DNA of 64,000 bases from Roseiconus nitratireducens (GCF_008629675.1 NZ_VWOX01000010.1:248001-312000), one strand, 5' to 3'. Numbered from the stretch's first letter, positions 9,182 through 18,740 are shown. Program-made: numbers and translations. The notes: a model not told the origin generated them from the letters alone.

Positions 9182-10039
9182 TCAAGGACGGTCGAGCGCA
9201 CTTGCGGTACCTGACAACACCGGAGATTCGGTGCGGTTCGGTTCAAACCAGCCGGCAAAGCACAACGCGATGACCAGCAGGCCGGCGGGAATGCACCAGG
9301 CGGCGAACCAGTGCAGTTTTTCCTGTCGGCTCCAACCGATCAGCCACTTGAGTGCCACAATCCCGACCAGGAATGAAACCAGGGCCCCGGCAACCAGCTC
9401 CAGGGGGCCCTCGTCAAGCGGTTGCCCCAGTTGGATCTGTTCGACCACGTCCTTGATTGCGAGCAACGTCGCGCCGCCAATCGCGGGAATCGCCAGCAAG
9501 AATGAAAACGTCACCGCATCGTCGGTTTTCAGACCCATCAGGCGGCCGCCCAAGATGGTTGACCCGCTGCGGCTGATCCCGGGCAGAATGGCGAATGCTT
9601 GAAAGCAGCCCACCAGGAAGGCCCCCAGAAGCGACAGATTCCGGTATTCCTTGTCCCGCTGCGACAGTTTTCCCAGCAGGATCAGCATGCAACCGGTGAC
9701 AATCAGCATCGCGCCGGCCAGCAACGGATTCTTCAGGATCCAGGCGAATTGGGCCTTGATGGTCAAACCGATCACGGCCGCCGGCAGGGTCCCAACGATC
9801 AGCAACGGAATGACCCGGCGATCGCTGCTGAGTAAATCCAGAATCCTTCGCCAAAAGACGACCAGAATCGAACCCAGGGTCCCGGTGTGAAGAATGATTT
9901 CCAACGTCGGCGATTCGCTCGGCAGTGTGCCGGTGATTTGATTCATCAACGCGCCCAGAATCACCAGGTGGCCGGACGAACTGATCGGAAGGAATTCGGC
10001 GATTCCTTGGACCACGGCCAGAATGATGGTCTCGATCAC
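9182..10039 (-). CDS. uppP: undecaprenyl-diphosphatase UppP (BacA type)
   Basis: Integral membrane enzyme of 285 residues that dephosphorylates undecaprenyl diphosphate to the monophosphate lipid carrier used for cell wall and O-antigen export. Both signature motifs are present: QGIAEFLPISSSGHL (residues 11-25, with the catalytic glutamate at 15) and PGISRSGSTILGG (153-165, with the catalytic Ser/Arg). Eight or so hydrophobic helices are visible, and the length is normal (about 270). It is divergent from the DUF368 gene, with 114 bases between the starts; DUF368 proteins act in recycling the same lipid, so a shared divergent control region is plausible. Confidence 0.96.
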   Translation of the reverse strand: MIETIILAVVQGIAEFLPISSSGHLVILGALMNQITGTLPSESPTLEIILHTGTLGSILVVFWRRILDLLSSDRRVIPLLIVGTLPAAVIGLTIKAQFAWILKNPLLAGAMLIVTGCMLILLGKLSQRDKEYRNLSLLGAFLVGCFQAFAILPGISRSGSTILGGRLMGLKTDDAVTFSFLLAIPAIGGATLLAIKDVVEQIQLGQPLDEGPLELVAGALVSFLVGIVALKWLIGWSRQEKLHWFAAWCIPAGLLVIALCFAGWFEPNRTESPVLSGTASALDRP

Positions 10040-10153
10040 GCAACTGAATCCATTGGGTAGTCAAAAAACGCGAGGCGACGGTTCTCGAAACGGTGTGTCG
10101 CGATCACACTGTCGCCGCAGTATTCATCGCAGTCGCGGGCAAAGGAACCACGC

Positions 10154-11179
10154 ATGATGTCACCGGAGAATCAGAATACCTTGCAGGAGCGAGTCGATCG
10201 GAATATCGGGGATGTATCGGATCCGTCACCGTCGGATCGTCCTGGCATTTCGCAGGATTTGATCAACGCGCTGAGAGGATTCCTGATGGGTGCCGCCGAC
10301 ACCGTCCCGGGAATCAGCGGCGGGACCGTTGCCCTGATCCTCGGACATTACCAACGTTTGGTGACTGCCATCAGTCGTTTCGACCACCGATTTTTGGCGA
10401 TGGTCCGGCAGGGACAATGGCAAACCGCTTGGCGACAAATCGATGGGCGGTTTTTGATGGCGCTGGCGATCGGGATGGCAACCGGGATTTTAGCCTTGGC
10501 CGGATTGATGCATTGGCTGCTGGATCATCGGTTGTCGGAGACGTACGCCGTCTTCTTTGGATTGATCTTGGCCAGTGTTTGGATCGTGCGGCGTTATGTG
10601 GTCCGTTGGCGAATGTCCTGCGTCGTCACCTGCGCTTTGGCGGTCGTGGCGGCCATCGCAATCGGGCGTCTGTCACCGGCTTCGGCCGATCCATCCCTTC
10701 CCTACCTGTTTGTTTCCGGCGCGGTGGCGATCTGTGCCATGATTCTGCCGGGAATCAGCGGCGCATTCGTCCTGCTTCTGTTCGGGGTCTACCATCCGAT
10801 CACGGGAATGATCAAGGACATGGTCAAGATGGATACGGATCTGTCCCGTCTGGTGCAGATGGGCGTTTTCGCTTTCGGCTGTCTGTTCGGGCTGCTGGCG
10901 TTTTCGCGATTGCTGCGTTGGCTGTTGGAGCGACATCAGAGTGTCACGATGGCGGCATTGATCGGATTGATGCTCGGCAGCCTGATCAAACTGTGGCCGC
11001 TGCAGGTTCCCACGGCGGAGACCGCCAATCTGGATGCCAAGGAACGCGTGATGGAATTGGTTTCGCCGGCTCATTGGCAGGGCAGCCTGGTGATGCCGGC
11101 GGTCCTGATCGTGATGTCGGCCGCGTTGGTGCTGATGCTTGAACGCGTGGCCGGGTCGATTGCTGACGACGAACCGTAG
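10154..11179 (+). CDS. DUF368 membrane protein, probable undecaprenyl phosphate translocase
   Basis: Membrane protein of 341 residues with the DUF368 signature. It has two related motifs: AADTVPGISGGTVALILGHY near residue 45 and AMILPGISGAFVLLLFGVYH near residue 195, an internal repeat typical of the family. Eight or more hydrophobic segments follow a polar 30-residue N-terminus. Members of this family (PopT) have been shown to be undecaprenyl phosphate translocases, returning the carrier to the cytoplasmic face. Its location next to uppP fits this role. The gene symbol is left blank because only the family is recognised. It converges with the CxxCH gene, 16 bases apart. Confidence 0.88.
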   Translation: MMSPENQNTLQERVDRNIGDVSDPSPSDRPGISQDLINALRGFLMGAADTVPGISGGTVALILGHYQRLVTAISRFDHRFLAMVRQGQWQTAWRQIDGRFLMALAIGMATGILALAGLMHWLLDHRLSETYAVFFGLILASVWIVRRYVVRWRMSCVVTCALAVVAAIAIGRLSPASADPSLPYLFVSGAVAICAMILPGISGAFVLLLFGVYHPITGMIKDMVKMDTDLSRLVQMGVFAFGCLFGLLAFSRLLRWLLERHQSVTMAALIGLMLGSLIKLWPLQVPTAETANLDAKERVMELVSPAHWQGSLVMPAVLIVMSAALVLMLERVAGSIADDEP

Positions 11180-11195
11180 AGGATGAACAGCACCC

Positions 11196-12392
11196 TCAGT
11201 GCCCGCGGATCCGGCGGTTGAAAATGTCGGGGTCAAATGGGTTGTTGACCTTGGGCATTCGTCGAACGTTCTTGGCGGCCGTCGCTTCGCTCGGCTCGCT
11301 GGCGTCGGATTTGATCGCTCCGCGTAACTGTGGTGCCGGAATCGTGTCGGGGGACTCGCCGTCCAATTCCTCAGAAACCCGGTGCAGCTCCGGAGGCGGC
11401 GACGGCGCCAGCGCTGAATCCGCAGACGGAAAATCCGGATCGTTCGTCGTTTCGTCCGGTCTTCGCAGGGTGCTCAGCCAGCCGTCCAGGTTTTCCATCA
11501 TCGGCGAGGCGGAATCGCCAAACGATTTGCGTCTTCCACCGTGTTGGTCCATGGCCCGCGTTCGCAGCAAACTTTCCATCGGCCGGTCCAAGTCAACAAA
11601 CTTCATGACCGATCGCAGATTGTCTTCCGCGACCCGTTTCGGAGCCCAGCTTGACGTGATCGCCGCGTGCAAAGGGAAGTCACCGACTCCCTTTGCGGAC
11701 CGAGCGTGGCATCCGGCGCAGCGATTGGTCAACATCGGTTGAATCCGAGTGACGAATTGGTTGAACGAGTCTTCGTCGATGGACGGTTCGGGCTCCTCGG
11801 GAACCGACGGCATGCTGGATTCCTCGTGGGAAACTTGGCGTACCGACGTCTTTTGCCATTGATTCCAGCGATCTTGCTGGTCCGAGGTGTCCGATTCCGT
11901 GATGCTCTTCAAACGCCGAGCCACCTGTCGGATCAACTGTTGGGTTTCGGGATCGGAAGGGGCCAGCGATTTTGCCAACAAGACGTCTTCGGCTGCTTGG
12001 CGGATCAGCCCGTATCGCAGACACCAACGCGCATCCGCTTGGATTTGCGAAGCATCCCCGGTCAGGCGGTTGTTGCGGCGGTACTCATGAAGCTCCAGAA
12101 TCGAAGCACCGGTGCATGCCACCTGGTCTTCCGAGAGCTGAATCGCTGAGCCGTCTTTTCGGGTCAGGTAGATCACCTGGCCGACTTTGGTCGCTTGGCC
12201 GAATAGGACGTTGCCGTTGTGCAACAGGACGCAGGGACCATCGACCACTTCGGTCAATGACGATCGATCGTCAGCGCGGGCGGCAGTGACAAGAAAGGCT
12301 GCCTGCAGCAATCCCATCACAGCCAGCCATCGTTTCAAGCGATGGCGGCGATTCGGTGGTGATTGGCGCGAGGGTGGAGGTGTGGACTGCAT
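11196..12392 (-). CDS. secreted protein with CxxCH haem-binding-like motif
   Basis: Protein of 398 residues. The N-terminus (Pro/Arg-rich, then WLAVMGLLQAAFLVTAARA) is a signal peptide or anchor with an n-region of about 22 residues. Residues 45-110 form a beta-rich domain (DGPCVLLHNGNVLFGQATKVGQ), followed by a helical part. Around residue 225 lies TRIQPMLTNRCAGCHARSAKG, with a CAGCH motif of the type seen in planctomycete cytochrome-like (PSCyt) domains. Only one CxxCH is present. The C-terminal 100 residues are Pro/Ser-rich and probably disordered. The enzyme role, if any, is unknown. Confidence 0.75.
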   Translation of the reverse strand: MQSTPPPSRQSPPNRRHRLKRWLAVMGLLQAAFLVTAARADDRSSLTEVVDGPCVLLHNGNVLFGQATKVGQVIYLTRKDGSAIQLSEDQVACTGASILELHEYRRNNRLTGDASQIQADARWCLRYGLIRQAAEDVLLAKSLAPSDPETQQLIRQVARRLKSITESDTSDQQDRWNQWQKTSVRQVSHEESSMPSVPEEPEPSIDEDSFNQFVTRIQPMLTNRCAGCHARSAKGVGDFPLHAAITSSWAPKRVAEDNLRSVMKFVDLDRPMESLLRTRAMDQHGGRRKSFGDSASPMMENLDGWLSTLRRPDETTNDPDFPSADSALAPSPPPELHRVSEELDGESPDTIPAPQLRGAIKSDASEPSEATAAKNVRRMPKVNNPFDPDIFNRRIRGH

Positions 12393-12469
12393 GAGACGCG
12401 AACTAGCAAATGCGACTGCCTCGGGTCAAGGTGACCCTGTGGGACGTCCGTCCACCAAAACACCCCCCG

Positions 12470-12602
12470 GGTTCCAAGGCTCCCGCCTTTGGAACCGGCT
12501 GTCTGGCAGGCTCTGCCTGCCGTCGCAGTGTGGCGAGCGATTGGTGGTGGGCTGGCGGAGCCAGCCTGCAGTGCGTTCCCGGGCGGGAGCCCGGGAACGA
12601 GG
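12470..12602. repeat. multi-hairpin intergenic repeat, family 1 (single copy)
   Basis: One copy of the main dispersed repeat, within the 411-base spacer 12,393-12,803. It contains in order the hairpins GGTTCCAAGGC..GCCTTTGGAACC, CAGGCTCTGCCTG, GCTGGCGGAGCCAGC and GTTCCCGGGC..GCCCGGGAAC, then ACGAGG. The same order is seen in the arrays at 27.2 and 39.8 kb. No gene is visible in the rest of the spacer, which must hold both divergent promoters. Confidence 0.85.
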
Positions 12603-12803
12603 TGCGGTGTTGGCACGCCCGAGACGAAGGAAAACGCAGGGCCGAGGGGTGACGGCAGCCCACCGGAACCGGACTTGTTGGAAACCCGATCGGATCGATA
12701 GCATTCAGCAGCGATGTGATCGGGCGAGGCGAAATCGGGGCTGACTACTCGTCATGGCCACTCGCTCACCGTTGGGGGAATCACAGGAACTCGGGAACTT
12801 GTC

Positions 12804-13811
12804 ATGATCATCATCGCCCGACGCTACGGCCAGCTCGGAAATCGCCTGATACTGTTTGCCCATCTGATCGCCGCTGCGCGACACTATGGCGTGGAGTTGC
12901 GGAACCCTTGTTTCGGCCGGTACGCCACCTACTTCCCCAGCACACGGAATGACGTCTGGTGTCGCTACGACCGACACCTGGCTCGCGCGACCGCGCCGCT
13001 CGACGCGGATTTGGCGACCGCGGATCCGCCGCGTCAAGTGATTGGGCCGGCGACCCATTGGACCCGCTCCGCCCGTCGTGGTCTGGAAAGCCTATGTGAA
13101 GTCACCACCAAGACCGCGTATCTGGCGAAGCTGCGACGTTTCCCGGCTCACATTCTTCGCATTGCGCCGGGCGAGGAGTGTGACCCACTGGGGGATCGTT
13201 TCCGGCAGGCCGTGGGATCCGGTCGCCCCGTCCTGGTTCAGGGCTGGCGGTTTCGCAACGCATCGCTCTTGAGGCAACATCGCCAGCCCATCATCGATTT
13301 CTTTCAACCAGACCCGACCGATCGAGATGCCGTGGAGCGGCTGATTGAACGTGCCCGAGATCAATGCGACGTCCTGGTCGGAGTCCATGTCCGGCGCGGG
13401 GACTACGCGCGATTCATGGGCGGGCGCTATTACTACTCCGATGCCGATTACGCTCGCTGGATGCATGAAGTGGAAGAACAACTGCCGGGACGCAAGGTGC
13501 GGTTCCTGATTTGCACCAATGGTCAGATCCAATTGGATGCTTTTCGCGAACTTTCCTTCGAGCTCGGACCAGGATCGATGATGCAGGATCTGCATTCTTT
13601 GGCCCGCACGGATCTGTTGATCGGACCGCCCAGCACGTATACCCGTTGGGCATCGTTCTACGGAAACGTTTCGCTGCAATCGCTGGATCATCGGATGGCG
13701 AAGATCGATGCCGCCGTCGCGGTGGCGGAGCATCCGTTCGATGAGCCACCAACGCCGGTCCAGCACGTCAGCGATTCCTACCATTCGACACCAATCGCCA
13801 GAGCGTCTTGA
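12804..13811 (+). CDS. alpha-1,2-fucosyltransferase-like glycosyltransferase (GT11)
   Basis: Protein of 335 residues resembling GT11 fucosyltransferases, which transfer fucose from GDP-fucose to a glycan. It begins with the family pattern IIIARRYGQLGNRLILFAHL, and the donor-binding motif VGVHVRRGDYARFMGG lies at about residue 195. The C-terminal part, QDLHSLARTDLLIGPPSTYTRWASFYGN, matches the usual D-L-xxx-S-x-F/Y-S-x-WAS-x-x-G pattern. Length is normal (about 300). The ATG at 12,804 follows an AACTTGTC region without a strong ribosome site. It ends one base before the start of the dehydrogenase gene, suggesting a two-gene unit. Confidence 0.82.
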   Translation: MIIIARRYGQLGNRLILFAHLIAAARHYGVELRNPCFGRYATYFPSTRNDVWCRYDRHLARATAPLDADLATADPPRQVIGPATHWTRSARRGLESLCEVTTKTAYLAKLRRFPAHILRIAPGEECDPLGDRFRQAVGSGRPVLVQGWRFRNASLLRQHRQPIIDFFQPDPTDRDAVERLIERARDQCDVLVGVHVRRGDYARFMGGRYYYSDADYARWMHEVEEQLPGRKVRFLICTNGQIQLDAFRELSFELGPGSMMQDLHSLARTDLLIGPPSTYTRWASFYGNVSLQSLDHRMAKIDAAVAVAEHPFDEPPTPVQHVSDSYHSTPIARAS

Positions 13812-13812
13812 A

Positions 13813-14979
13813 ATGGGGCCAAGTGAACCGGAATGGCCCAAGGGACTGCCTCCCACGATGCTGGTCGGTGCCGGCGTTGTCGGATTGGCCATCGCGGACG
13901 ATCACGTCAGTCGTTCGATCCCATTTTGTCTGGTGGACAAAAATGCCGCGGTCCTGAAGTCGGCGTCGCAGCGCTGGTCGCATCTGGATCTTTCGGTGCG
14001 TGACGTATCGATTGGCATTGATGGCTTGTCTGCGATTGTGGTTGGCGATGGCACCGGTGAACCGCCGGTGACGATGCCGATTGTCATCGAGTCGATTGCC
14101 GAGATCGATTCGGCCAAGCGGGACCTGTTTCGATCGCTGCACGAGGCCTTCGGCAGCGAGGTCGCGCTATGCAGCAACACGTCGACTCTCCGCATCGCCG
14201 AGATCGCTGGCGATGAACCGTTCGCCCGCCAGGTTTGCGGACTGCATTTCTTCATGCCGGTGCCGCAACGGCCGATGGTCGAGGTGGTGGTCAACGAACA
14301 CACCGATTCCGCGGTGATCGATGCTGCGATCAAGCATGCCCGTCGGCTGGGCAAACGCGCGCTCAGGGTCGGTGACGGGTCAGGGTTCATCGTCAATCGA
14401 ATGTTGTCGCCTTATCTCAATCAAGCGCTGGTGCTGTTGTGTCGTGGCGTCACGGCATCGCAGTTGGAACGGGCCGCGATGGTGTACGGAATGCCGATGT
14501 CACCGTTGGAGTTGATCGATTGGATCAGCACGCCGACGATGTATCACGCGGGGCGCGCCTACATGCGTGCGTTCCCAGGTCGCATCGATCCGTCTCCATT
14601 GATTCCGGCGATGGTCAAACGAAAGCGTTTCGGGCGACATTGTGGTCACGGCTTGTACGATTATCCGGGCGGAAGGCGTTCGGCCGAGTTGGCCCCCGAG
14701 ACCAACAAGCTGATTGAGACCTATCGCGTCGCCGACGATGTGTTCACCGACGGTGACGTGTTGCGATTGCTGACACTGCCAATGTGGATCGAAGGCCAGA
14801 ACGTCTTGCAGGAAAAGGTGGCCGATTCGCTTGAAACGGTCGACTTGGCGATGGTGGGGGGATTGGGGTTCTCGGGGCACACGTCCTGGTCGGCTTTCTT
14901 CGCTGAACTTGGCAGTCAAGACATCGAAGCGTCCATTGACAAGTGGCAGTCGACTTACCGATCGCTCTCGCGCGCGTGA
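13813..14979 (+). CDS. 3-hydroxyacyl-CoA dehydrogenase family protein
   Basis: Protein of 388 residues with an NAD-binding Rossmann fold (MLVGAGVVGLAIADDHV, GxGxxG) and the 3-hydroxyacyl-CoA dehydrogenase features: EIDSAKRDLFRSL, LCSNTSTLRIAEIA, HFFMPVPQRPMVEVV and GDGSGFIVNRMLSPYLNQAL. The catalytic His is that of LHFFMP. Two C-terminal helical domains follow, the second degenerate. It matches the beta-oxidation enzyme FadB without the hydratase part. The ATG at 13,813 lies one base after the fucosyltransferase stop; upstream in-frame ATGs overlap that gene. The pairing with a glycosyltransferase is odd for lipid degradation, and the substrate is unknown. Confidence 0.86.
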   Translation: MGPSEPEWPKGLPPTMLVGAGVVGLAIADDHVSRSIPFCLVDKNAAVLKSASQRWSHLDLSVRDVSIGIDGLSAIVVGDGTGEPPVTMPIVIESIAEIDSAKRDLFRSLHEAFGSEVALCSNTSTLRIAEIAGDEPFARQVCGLHFFMPVPQRPMVEVVVNEHTDSAVIDAAIKHARRLGKRALRVGDGSGFIVNRMLSPYLNQALVLLCRGVTASQLERAAMVYGMPMSPLELIDWISTPTMYHAGRAYMRAFPGRIDPSPLIPAMVKRKRFGRHCGHGLYDYPGGRRSAELAPETNKLIETYRVADDVFTDGDVLRLLTLPMWIEGQNVLQEKVADSLETVDLAMVGGLGFSGHTSWSAFFAELGSQDIEASIDKWQSTYRSLSRA

Positions 14980-15011
14980 GTGATCGGAGTGAAGCACAAC
15001 CGCAAGAGTTC

Positions 15012-15062
15012 CAGTCGCAAAGGGACGACAGCCCCTTGCCGTCGGCGCTAGCCGACGGAAAC
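15012..15062. repeat. hairpin repeat, family 2
   Basis: Between the dehydrogenase and cyclotransferase genes. The core CCGTCGGCGCTAGCCGACGG is a near-perfect hairpin, preceded by GACAGCCCCTTG and followed by AAACGGCG. It is the reverse complement of the block near 29,817-29,870, including the GGGCTGTCG arm, so it is a second interspersed repeat family. Confidence 0.7.
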
Positions 15063-15115
15063 GGCGAGGGAGCGTTAAATCAAAAGCCAACCAATTGTCA
15101 TAGGTACCAGTGATC

Positions 15116-15523
15116 ATGAGTTTCCCCCGTGGCGTGTTTGTCTACGGAACGCTCAAGCGTGGGCAATGCCGTGAACACGCCTGGCCGGCCGTACCACGTG
15201 ACATCCGGCCGGCATGGATCCGGGCCCGATTGTTCGGACGCGCCGACTACCCGGCGATTACCGCCGGCGAAGACCGGGTCGTCGGGGAATTGTGGACGTT
15301 CGACGACGGGCAAATGGATTCCGTCTTGCGTGTGCTGGACCAGATTGAAGGGACGTCCGGGAATCAGCCACACGACCTTTATCACCGGCACGTGGTTCAG
15401 GTCAGCGGTTTGGATGATCACCCGTTGGGAGACGCGTACACGTACTTCTATAACAGCGATCCGGCCCGCGACGGGTTTCAGCCGGTTGCCGTCGCGAACG
15501 GTTGCAGCCGCTGGGACGGTTGA
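15116..15523 (+). CDS. gamma-glutamylcyclotransferase-like protein (AIG2 fold)
   Basis: Protein of 135 residues with the GGCT/AIG2 fold: FVYGTLKRGQCREHAWP at the N-terminus supplies the YGxL substrate loop, and VVGELWTFDD followed by LRVLDQIEG supplies the catalytic glutamate and the conserved D-x-x-E-G. Such enzymes release 5-oxoproline from gamma-glutamyl amines or peptides. Substrate cannot be told from sequence. A GTG two codons upstream is an alternative start; the ATG at 15,116 is chosen. Single gene with repeat-bearing spacers on both sides. Confidence 0.85.
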   Translation: MSFPRGVFVYGTLKRGQCREHAWPAVPRDIRPAWIRARLFGRADYPAITAGEDRVVGELWTFDDGQMDSVLRVLDQIEGTSGNQPHDLYHRHVVQVSGLDDHPLGDAYTYFYNSDPARDGFQPVAVANGCSRWDG

Positions 15524-15796
15524 CGCGTAACGCGGAAGCAACGCAGACGCGATGTGGCGGTCGTGTCGCCATCGGCTGGGGCGATATCGCACTCTTCAGA
15601 ACCTTGCGTCCGTGAGGCGGATCGCGTGGCCGGTTCGCTCCCTCCGGCGATTCAATTTCGACTACAATCTGCCGTTTCATCGCCCACCAATGACAGGCAC
15701 GATCCCAAGAAACCTCGCGACCGCACGAGAGCGACTGCTTGACTTGTGATCCCATTCCGCCGATTCGTGTTCCCTCCCACCCCAAAGGCCAGGTTG

Positions 15797-17302
15797 ATGC
15801 AACCACCCGCGAAACAGAATCCCTCTCCGAACGGCAGCCGACGATCCTTCTTGAAAGCAGGGGCGGCCGGTGCCACGGCTGCCGCCGTCGCGATGCCACA
15901 GCGCGTTCAGGCGGCGCCGAAGGCGAACGAGAGGATGCGAATCGGTTTCATCGGTCCGGGCGGACGAGGCTTCGGTGCGCACGTCAAAACGCTCTGCAAT
16001 CTGCACGCGGAAGGTCGCAACATTGACCTGGTTGGCGTGGCGGAGGTCTATGAAACCCAGCGGGACAAGGTTGCCGATTTCATCAAGGAGAAAACCGGGA
16101 CGGATCCGGCACGGTACGTTGACTACCGAGATATGATCGCCAAGGAAAACCTGGACGCGGTCTGCATCGGAACCCCTGACCACTGGCATCACAAGCAAAC
16201 GGTCGACGCGCTGGCGGCGGGGTTGAACGTGTACTGCGAAAAGCCCATGACCAAGACCGTCGAGGAGGCTTTCGATGTCGAGTCAAAATGGCGCGAGTCG
16301 GGAAAGGTGATGCAGGTCGGTGTGCAGTCGACCAGCCTGCCGGTTTGGAATGAGATTCGCGCGTTGCTGCAAGACGGGGTGCTGGGCAAAGTGCTCGGAT
16401 TCCAGACTGAGTACTTTCGCAACAGCAACGTCGGTCAGTGGCGGTACTACAAACTGGTACCCGACATGTCGCCCAAGAAGATCGATTGGGACCGCTGGCT
16501 GGGCAAGGGCGAGGGATTGGCTCCCGAGATGCCTTTCGATCGCGCCGTCTACAAACAATGGCGACGATTCTGGCCGTTCGGCAGCGGGATGTTTACGGAT
16601 CTGTTCGTGCACCGCACGACGTCGATGTTGAAGGCCACGGGGTTGCGTATCCCGGGACGAGTCGTCGGCGCTGGGGGAATCTACTTGGAGTACGACGGAC
16701 GGGACGTCCCGGACGTTGCCACCGTGGTCGCGGACTTCAACGAGGGTGTTCAAGGCCTGGTCACGGCGACGATGTGCAACCAGGAATCACGCGTCAACCA
16801 GCTGATTCGCGGGCATTACGGGACATTCGCTTTGGGCAACGGAGAAGGTTTCGACGGATTCGAGTTCATCCCGGAACGTCGTCAAGTCACCACCCAGGGC
16901 GATTCAGGCAGGCGGCGCTTCGAAGCGGAGACGATTGCGACCGAGCCGGTCAAGAACACGACGCACGCCCACTTTGCAAACTTCCTGGACGCCTGTGAGG
17001 CGGGCGATCCTTCGATGTGCAACAACCCGCCCGACCTGGGTGCCGCCGCGATGGCCGTGGTCAACCTGGGCGCGCAAAGCTATCGCAAGGGCCACGTCTA
17101 TTTTGTTGACTCGGACTCTCGAGAGATTTCTACCACCGACCCCGGTTGGGCAAAGAAGTGGGAAGCCAAATCGGCGGCCCGCCAATCGCCGAACCATATC
17201 CCGGGATGGAATGCCGGAGAATTCGGCAGCCGATTGGACGAGCCGACTTACATGGACCAGGCAGGCCCCTGGATCGATGGCCAAGACCCGGCCGGTGCCT
17301 GA
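15797..17302 (+). CDS. Gfo/Idh/MocA family oxidoreductase with Tat signal
   Basis: Protein of 501 residues. The N-terminus has a twin-arginine signal (SRRSFLKAGAAGATAAAVA) with a cleavage-like AQA region, so the enzyme is probably periplasmic or outside. The NAD(P)-binding domain has RIGFIGPGGRGFG, and the family lysine motif appears as YCEKPMTKTVEEAF. The second domain contains FWPFGSGMFTDLFVHR, with the conserved His/Asp positions. The C-terminal half resembles the large secreted Gfo/Idh group of planctomycetes, which are likely to act on sugars. The ATG at 15,797 starts a normal Tat signal; an open extension of 17 codons upstream is ignored. Confidence 0.9.
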   Translation: MQPPAKQNPSPNGSRRSFLKAGAAGATAAAVAMPQRVQAAPKANERMRIGFIGPGGRGFGAHVKTLCNLHAEGRNIDLVGVAEVYETQRDKVADFIKEKTGTDPARYVDYRDMIAKENLDAVCIGTPDHWHHKQTVDALAAGLNVYCEKPMTKTVEEAFDVESKWRESGKVMQVGVQSTSLPVWNEIRALLQDGVLGKVLGFQTEYFRNSNVGQWRYYKLVPDMSPKKIDWDRWLGKGEGLAPEMPFDRAVYKQWRRFWPFGSGMFTDLFVHRTTSMLKATGLRIPGRVVGAGGIYLEYDGRDVPDVATVVADFNEGVQGLVTATMCNQESRVNQLIRGHYGTFALGNGEGFDGFEFIPERRQVTTQGDSGRRRFEAETIATEPVKNTTHAHFANFLDACEAGDPSMCNNPPDLGAAAMAVVNLGAQSYRKGHVYFVDSDSREISTTDPGWAKKWEAKSAARQSPNHIPGWNAGEFGSRLDEPTYMDQAGPWIDGQDPAGA

Positions 17303-17405
17303 GCCGGTTCGGAAGATCTGTCTTTCGAGGGGGCGTTTCGGTCTGTGACCAATGCGCCCCGTCCCACGGATTGCGTCGCCGCGCAGCGTGTCCGCTGTCG
17401 ATGTG

Positions 17406-18740
17406 TCACCCGCGGACTGTGATTCCCAGGTCGCGAAGCTTTTGACACAGGATCCGCTTGGCGTGGTCTTCCCCGTGGACCAGCACGACCTCGCCAGGCG
17501 GTGACGGCATTTCGGTGACGAACCTCAGCAGGTCAGCCTGGTCAGCGTGCGCCGAGTATCCGGAGATCGAATGCACGGCGGCGCGCACCGGATACACCGT
17601 ACCGTCCAATCGTACCTTGTCATGGCCCGCCTGGATTTCGCGTCCCGGAGTGCCGTGGCCCTGGTAGCCGATGAACACCACGTCGGCTTTGGGGTCGGAG
17701 ATGAAACGCTTCAAATAGTTCACGACCCGACCGCCGGTGCACATGCCGCTGCCGGCCACGACGATCGCCGGCAGGTCACTGCGTTCCAGGTAATCCAGGG
17801 TCGAACTGTGCTCCTCGTGATCCAGGATCGAGGTCAGGTTCTCAAACACCAACGGCTGGTCGTCATAACGCAGGACTTGCTGTGCCTCCTGGTCCCAGTA
17901 GGGTTGCAGTTCGTTGTAGATTTCGGTGAAGCGGCAGGCCAATGGCGAGTCGACAATCACGTCGACGCGTTTCATGATCCCGGCTTCCTGCTCGCTCTGG
18001 ACGCGTTCAAAGATCATGTTCATCTCGAACAGCAATTCCTGTGTCCGTCCCAGGCTGAAGGCGGGAATGATGGTCACGCCTTTGTTTTCCAACGTCTTTC
18101 TCAGCACTCGTTCGAGCGTCTGTTGACGTTCGGCGCGTCCCTGATGGTGACGGTCTCCGTAGGTGGATTCCAGAACCAACAAATCGGCACGTTCGGGAGA
18201 GTCGGGAACCTTCATCAAGGGCGCGTGTGGGGCGCCCAAATCGCCGGAAAAGACCGCGCGTCGATCGTCGGCTTGAATTTCCACGTAGCAGGAGCCCAGG
18301 ATGTGCCCGGCCGGCTGCAACCGAACCTGGACGTCATTTCCCAGGTCTGTCCACTGGTGGTAGGGCAGCGGTTTCAGCCTGGTTTGCAGCGTGTCCAGGA
18401 ACGCTTCGATCATCCGGGTGTTTCGCGTGAATCCGATTTTCAATGCGTCTTCGATGGTCAACGGCAGCAGTTTGGCGGTCGGCTGCGTGCAGTAGATGGG
18501 GCCCTCGTAGCCGGCGGCCATCAGGTAGGGCAACCTCCCGACGTGGTCCAGGTGAACGTGGGTCAGCAACAGGCCGATGACGCCCGTCAACGGGAATTCG
18601 ATTTCCAGGTCGGGATGCCGGTTGGCGTCGGAGCCTTGGAACAGACCACAATCGACCAGCACGGACTGGCCGGAGTCGAAAACCAATTGGTGGCACGAGC
18701 CGGTCACGCCCTGATGCCCGCCGTGATGACGCAATTCCAT
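17406..18740 (-). CDS. MBL-fold RNA-processing hydrolase (beta-CASP type)
   Basis: Protein of 444 residues of the metallo-beta-lactamase superfamily. The zinc-binding motif THVHLDHVG (His 61, His 63, Asp 65, His 66) is followed by the beta-CASP part and the RMMBL-like end with SISGYSAHADQADLLRFV and VLVHGEDHAKRI. This matches the bacterial relatives of CPSF-73/Ysh1 nucleases that act on RNA, though some have no proven nuclease activity. The start at 18,740 has GGAG at six-base spacing and begins MELRHHGGHQGVTGSC; the open frame runs 49 codons further upstream without coding character. Divergent from lysA, about 160 bases apart. Confidence 0.9.
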   Translation of the reverse strand: MELRHHGGHQGVTGSCHQLVFDSGQSVLVDCGLFQGSDANRHPDLEIEFPLTGVIGLLLTHVHLDHVGRLPYLMAAGYEGPIYCTQPTAKLLPLTIEDALKIGFTRNTRMIEAFLDTLQTRLKPLPYHQWTDLGNDVQVRLQPAGHILGSCYVEIQADDRRAVFSGDLGAPHAPLMKVPDSPERADLLVLESTYGDRHHQGRAERQQTLERVLRKTLENKGVTIIPAFSLGRTQELLFEMNMIFERVQSEQEAGIMKRVDVIVDSPLACRFTEIYNELQPYWDQEAQQVLRYDDQPLVFENLTSILDHEEHSSTLDYLERSDLPAIVVAGSGMCTGGRVVNYLKRFISDPKADVVFIGYQGHGTPGREIQAGHDKVRLDGTVYPVRAAVHSISGYSAHADQADLLRFVTEMPSPPGEVVLVHGEDHAKRILCQKLRDLGITVRG

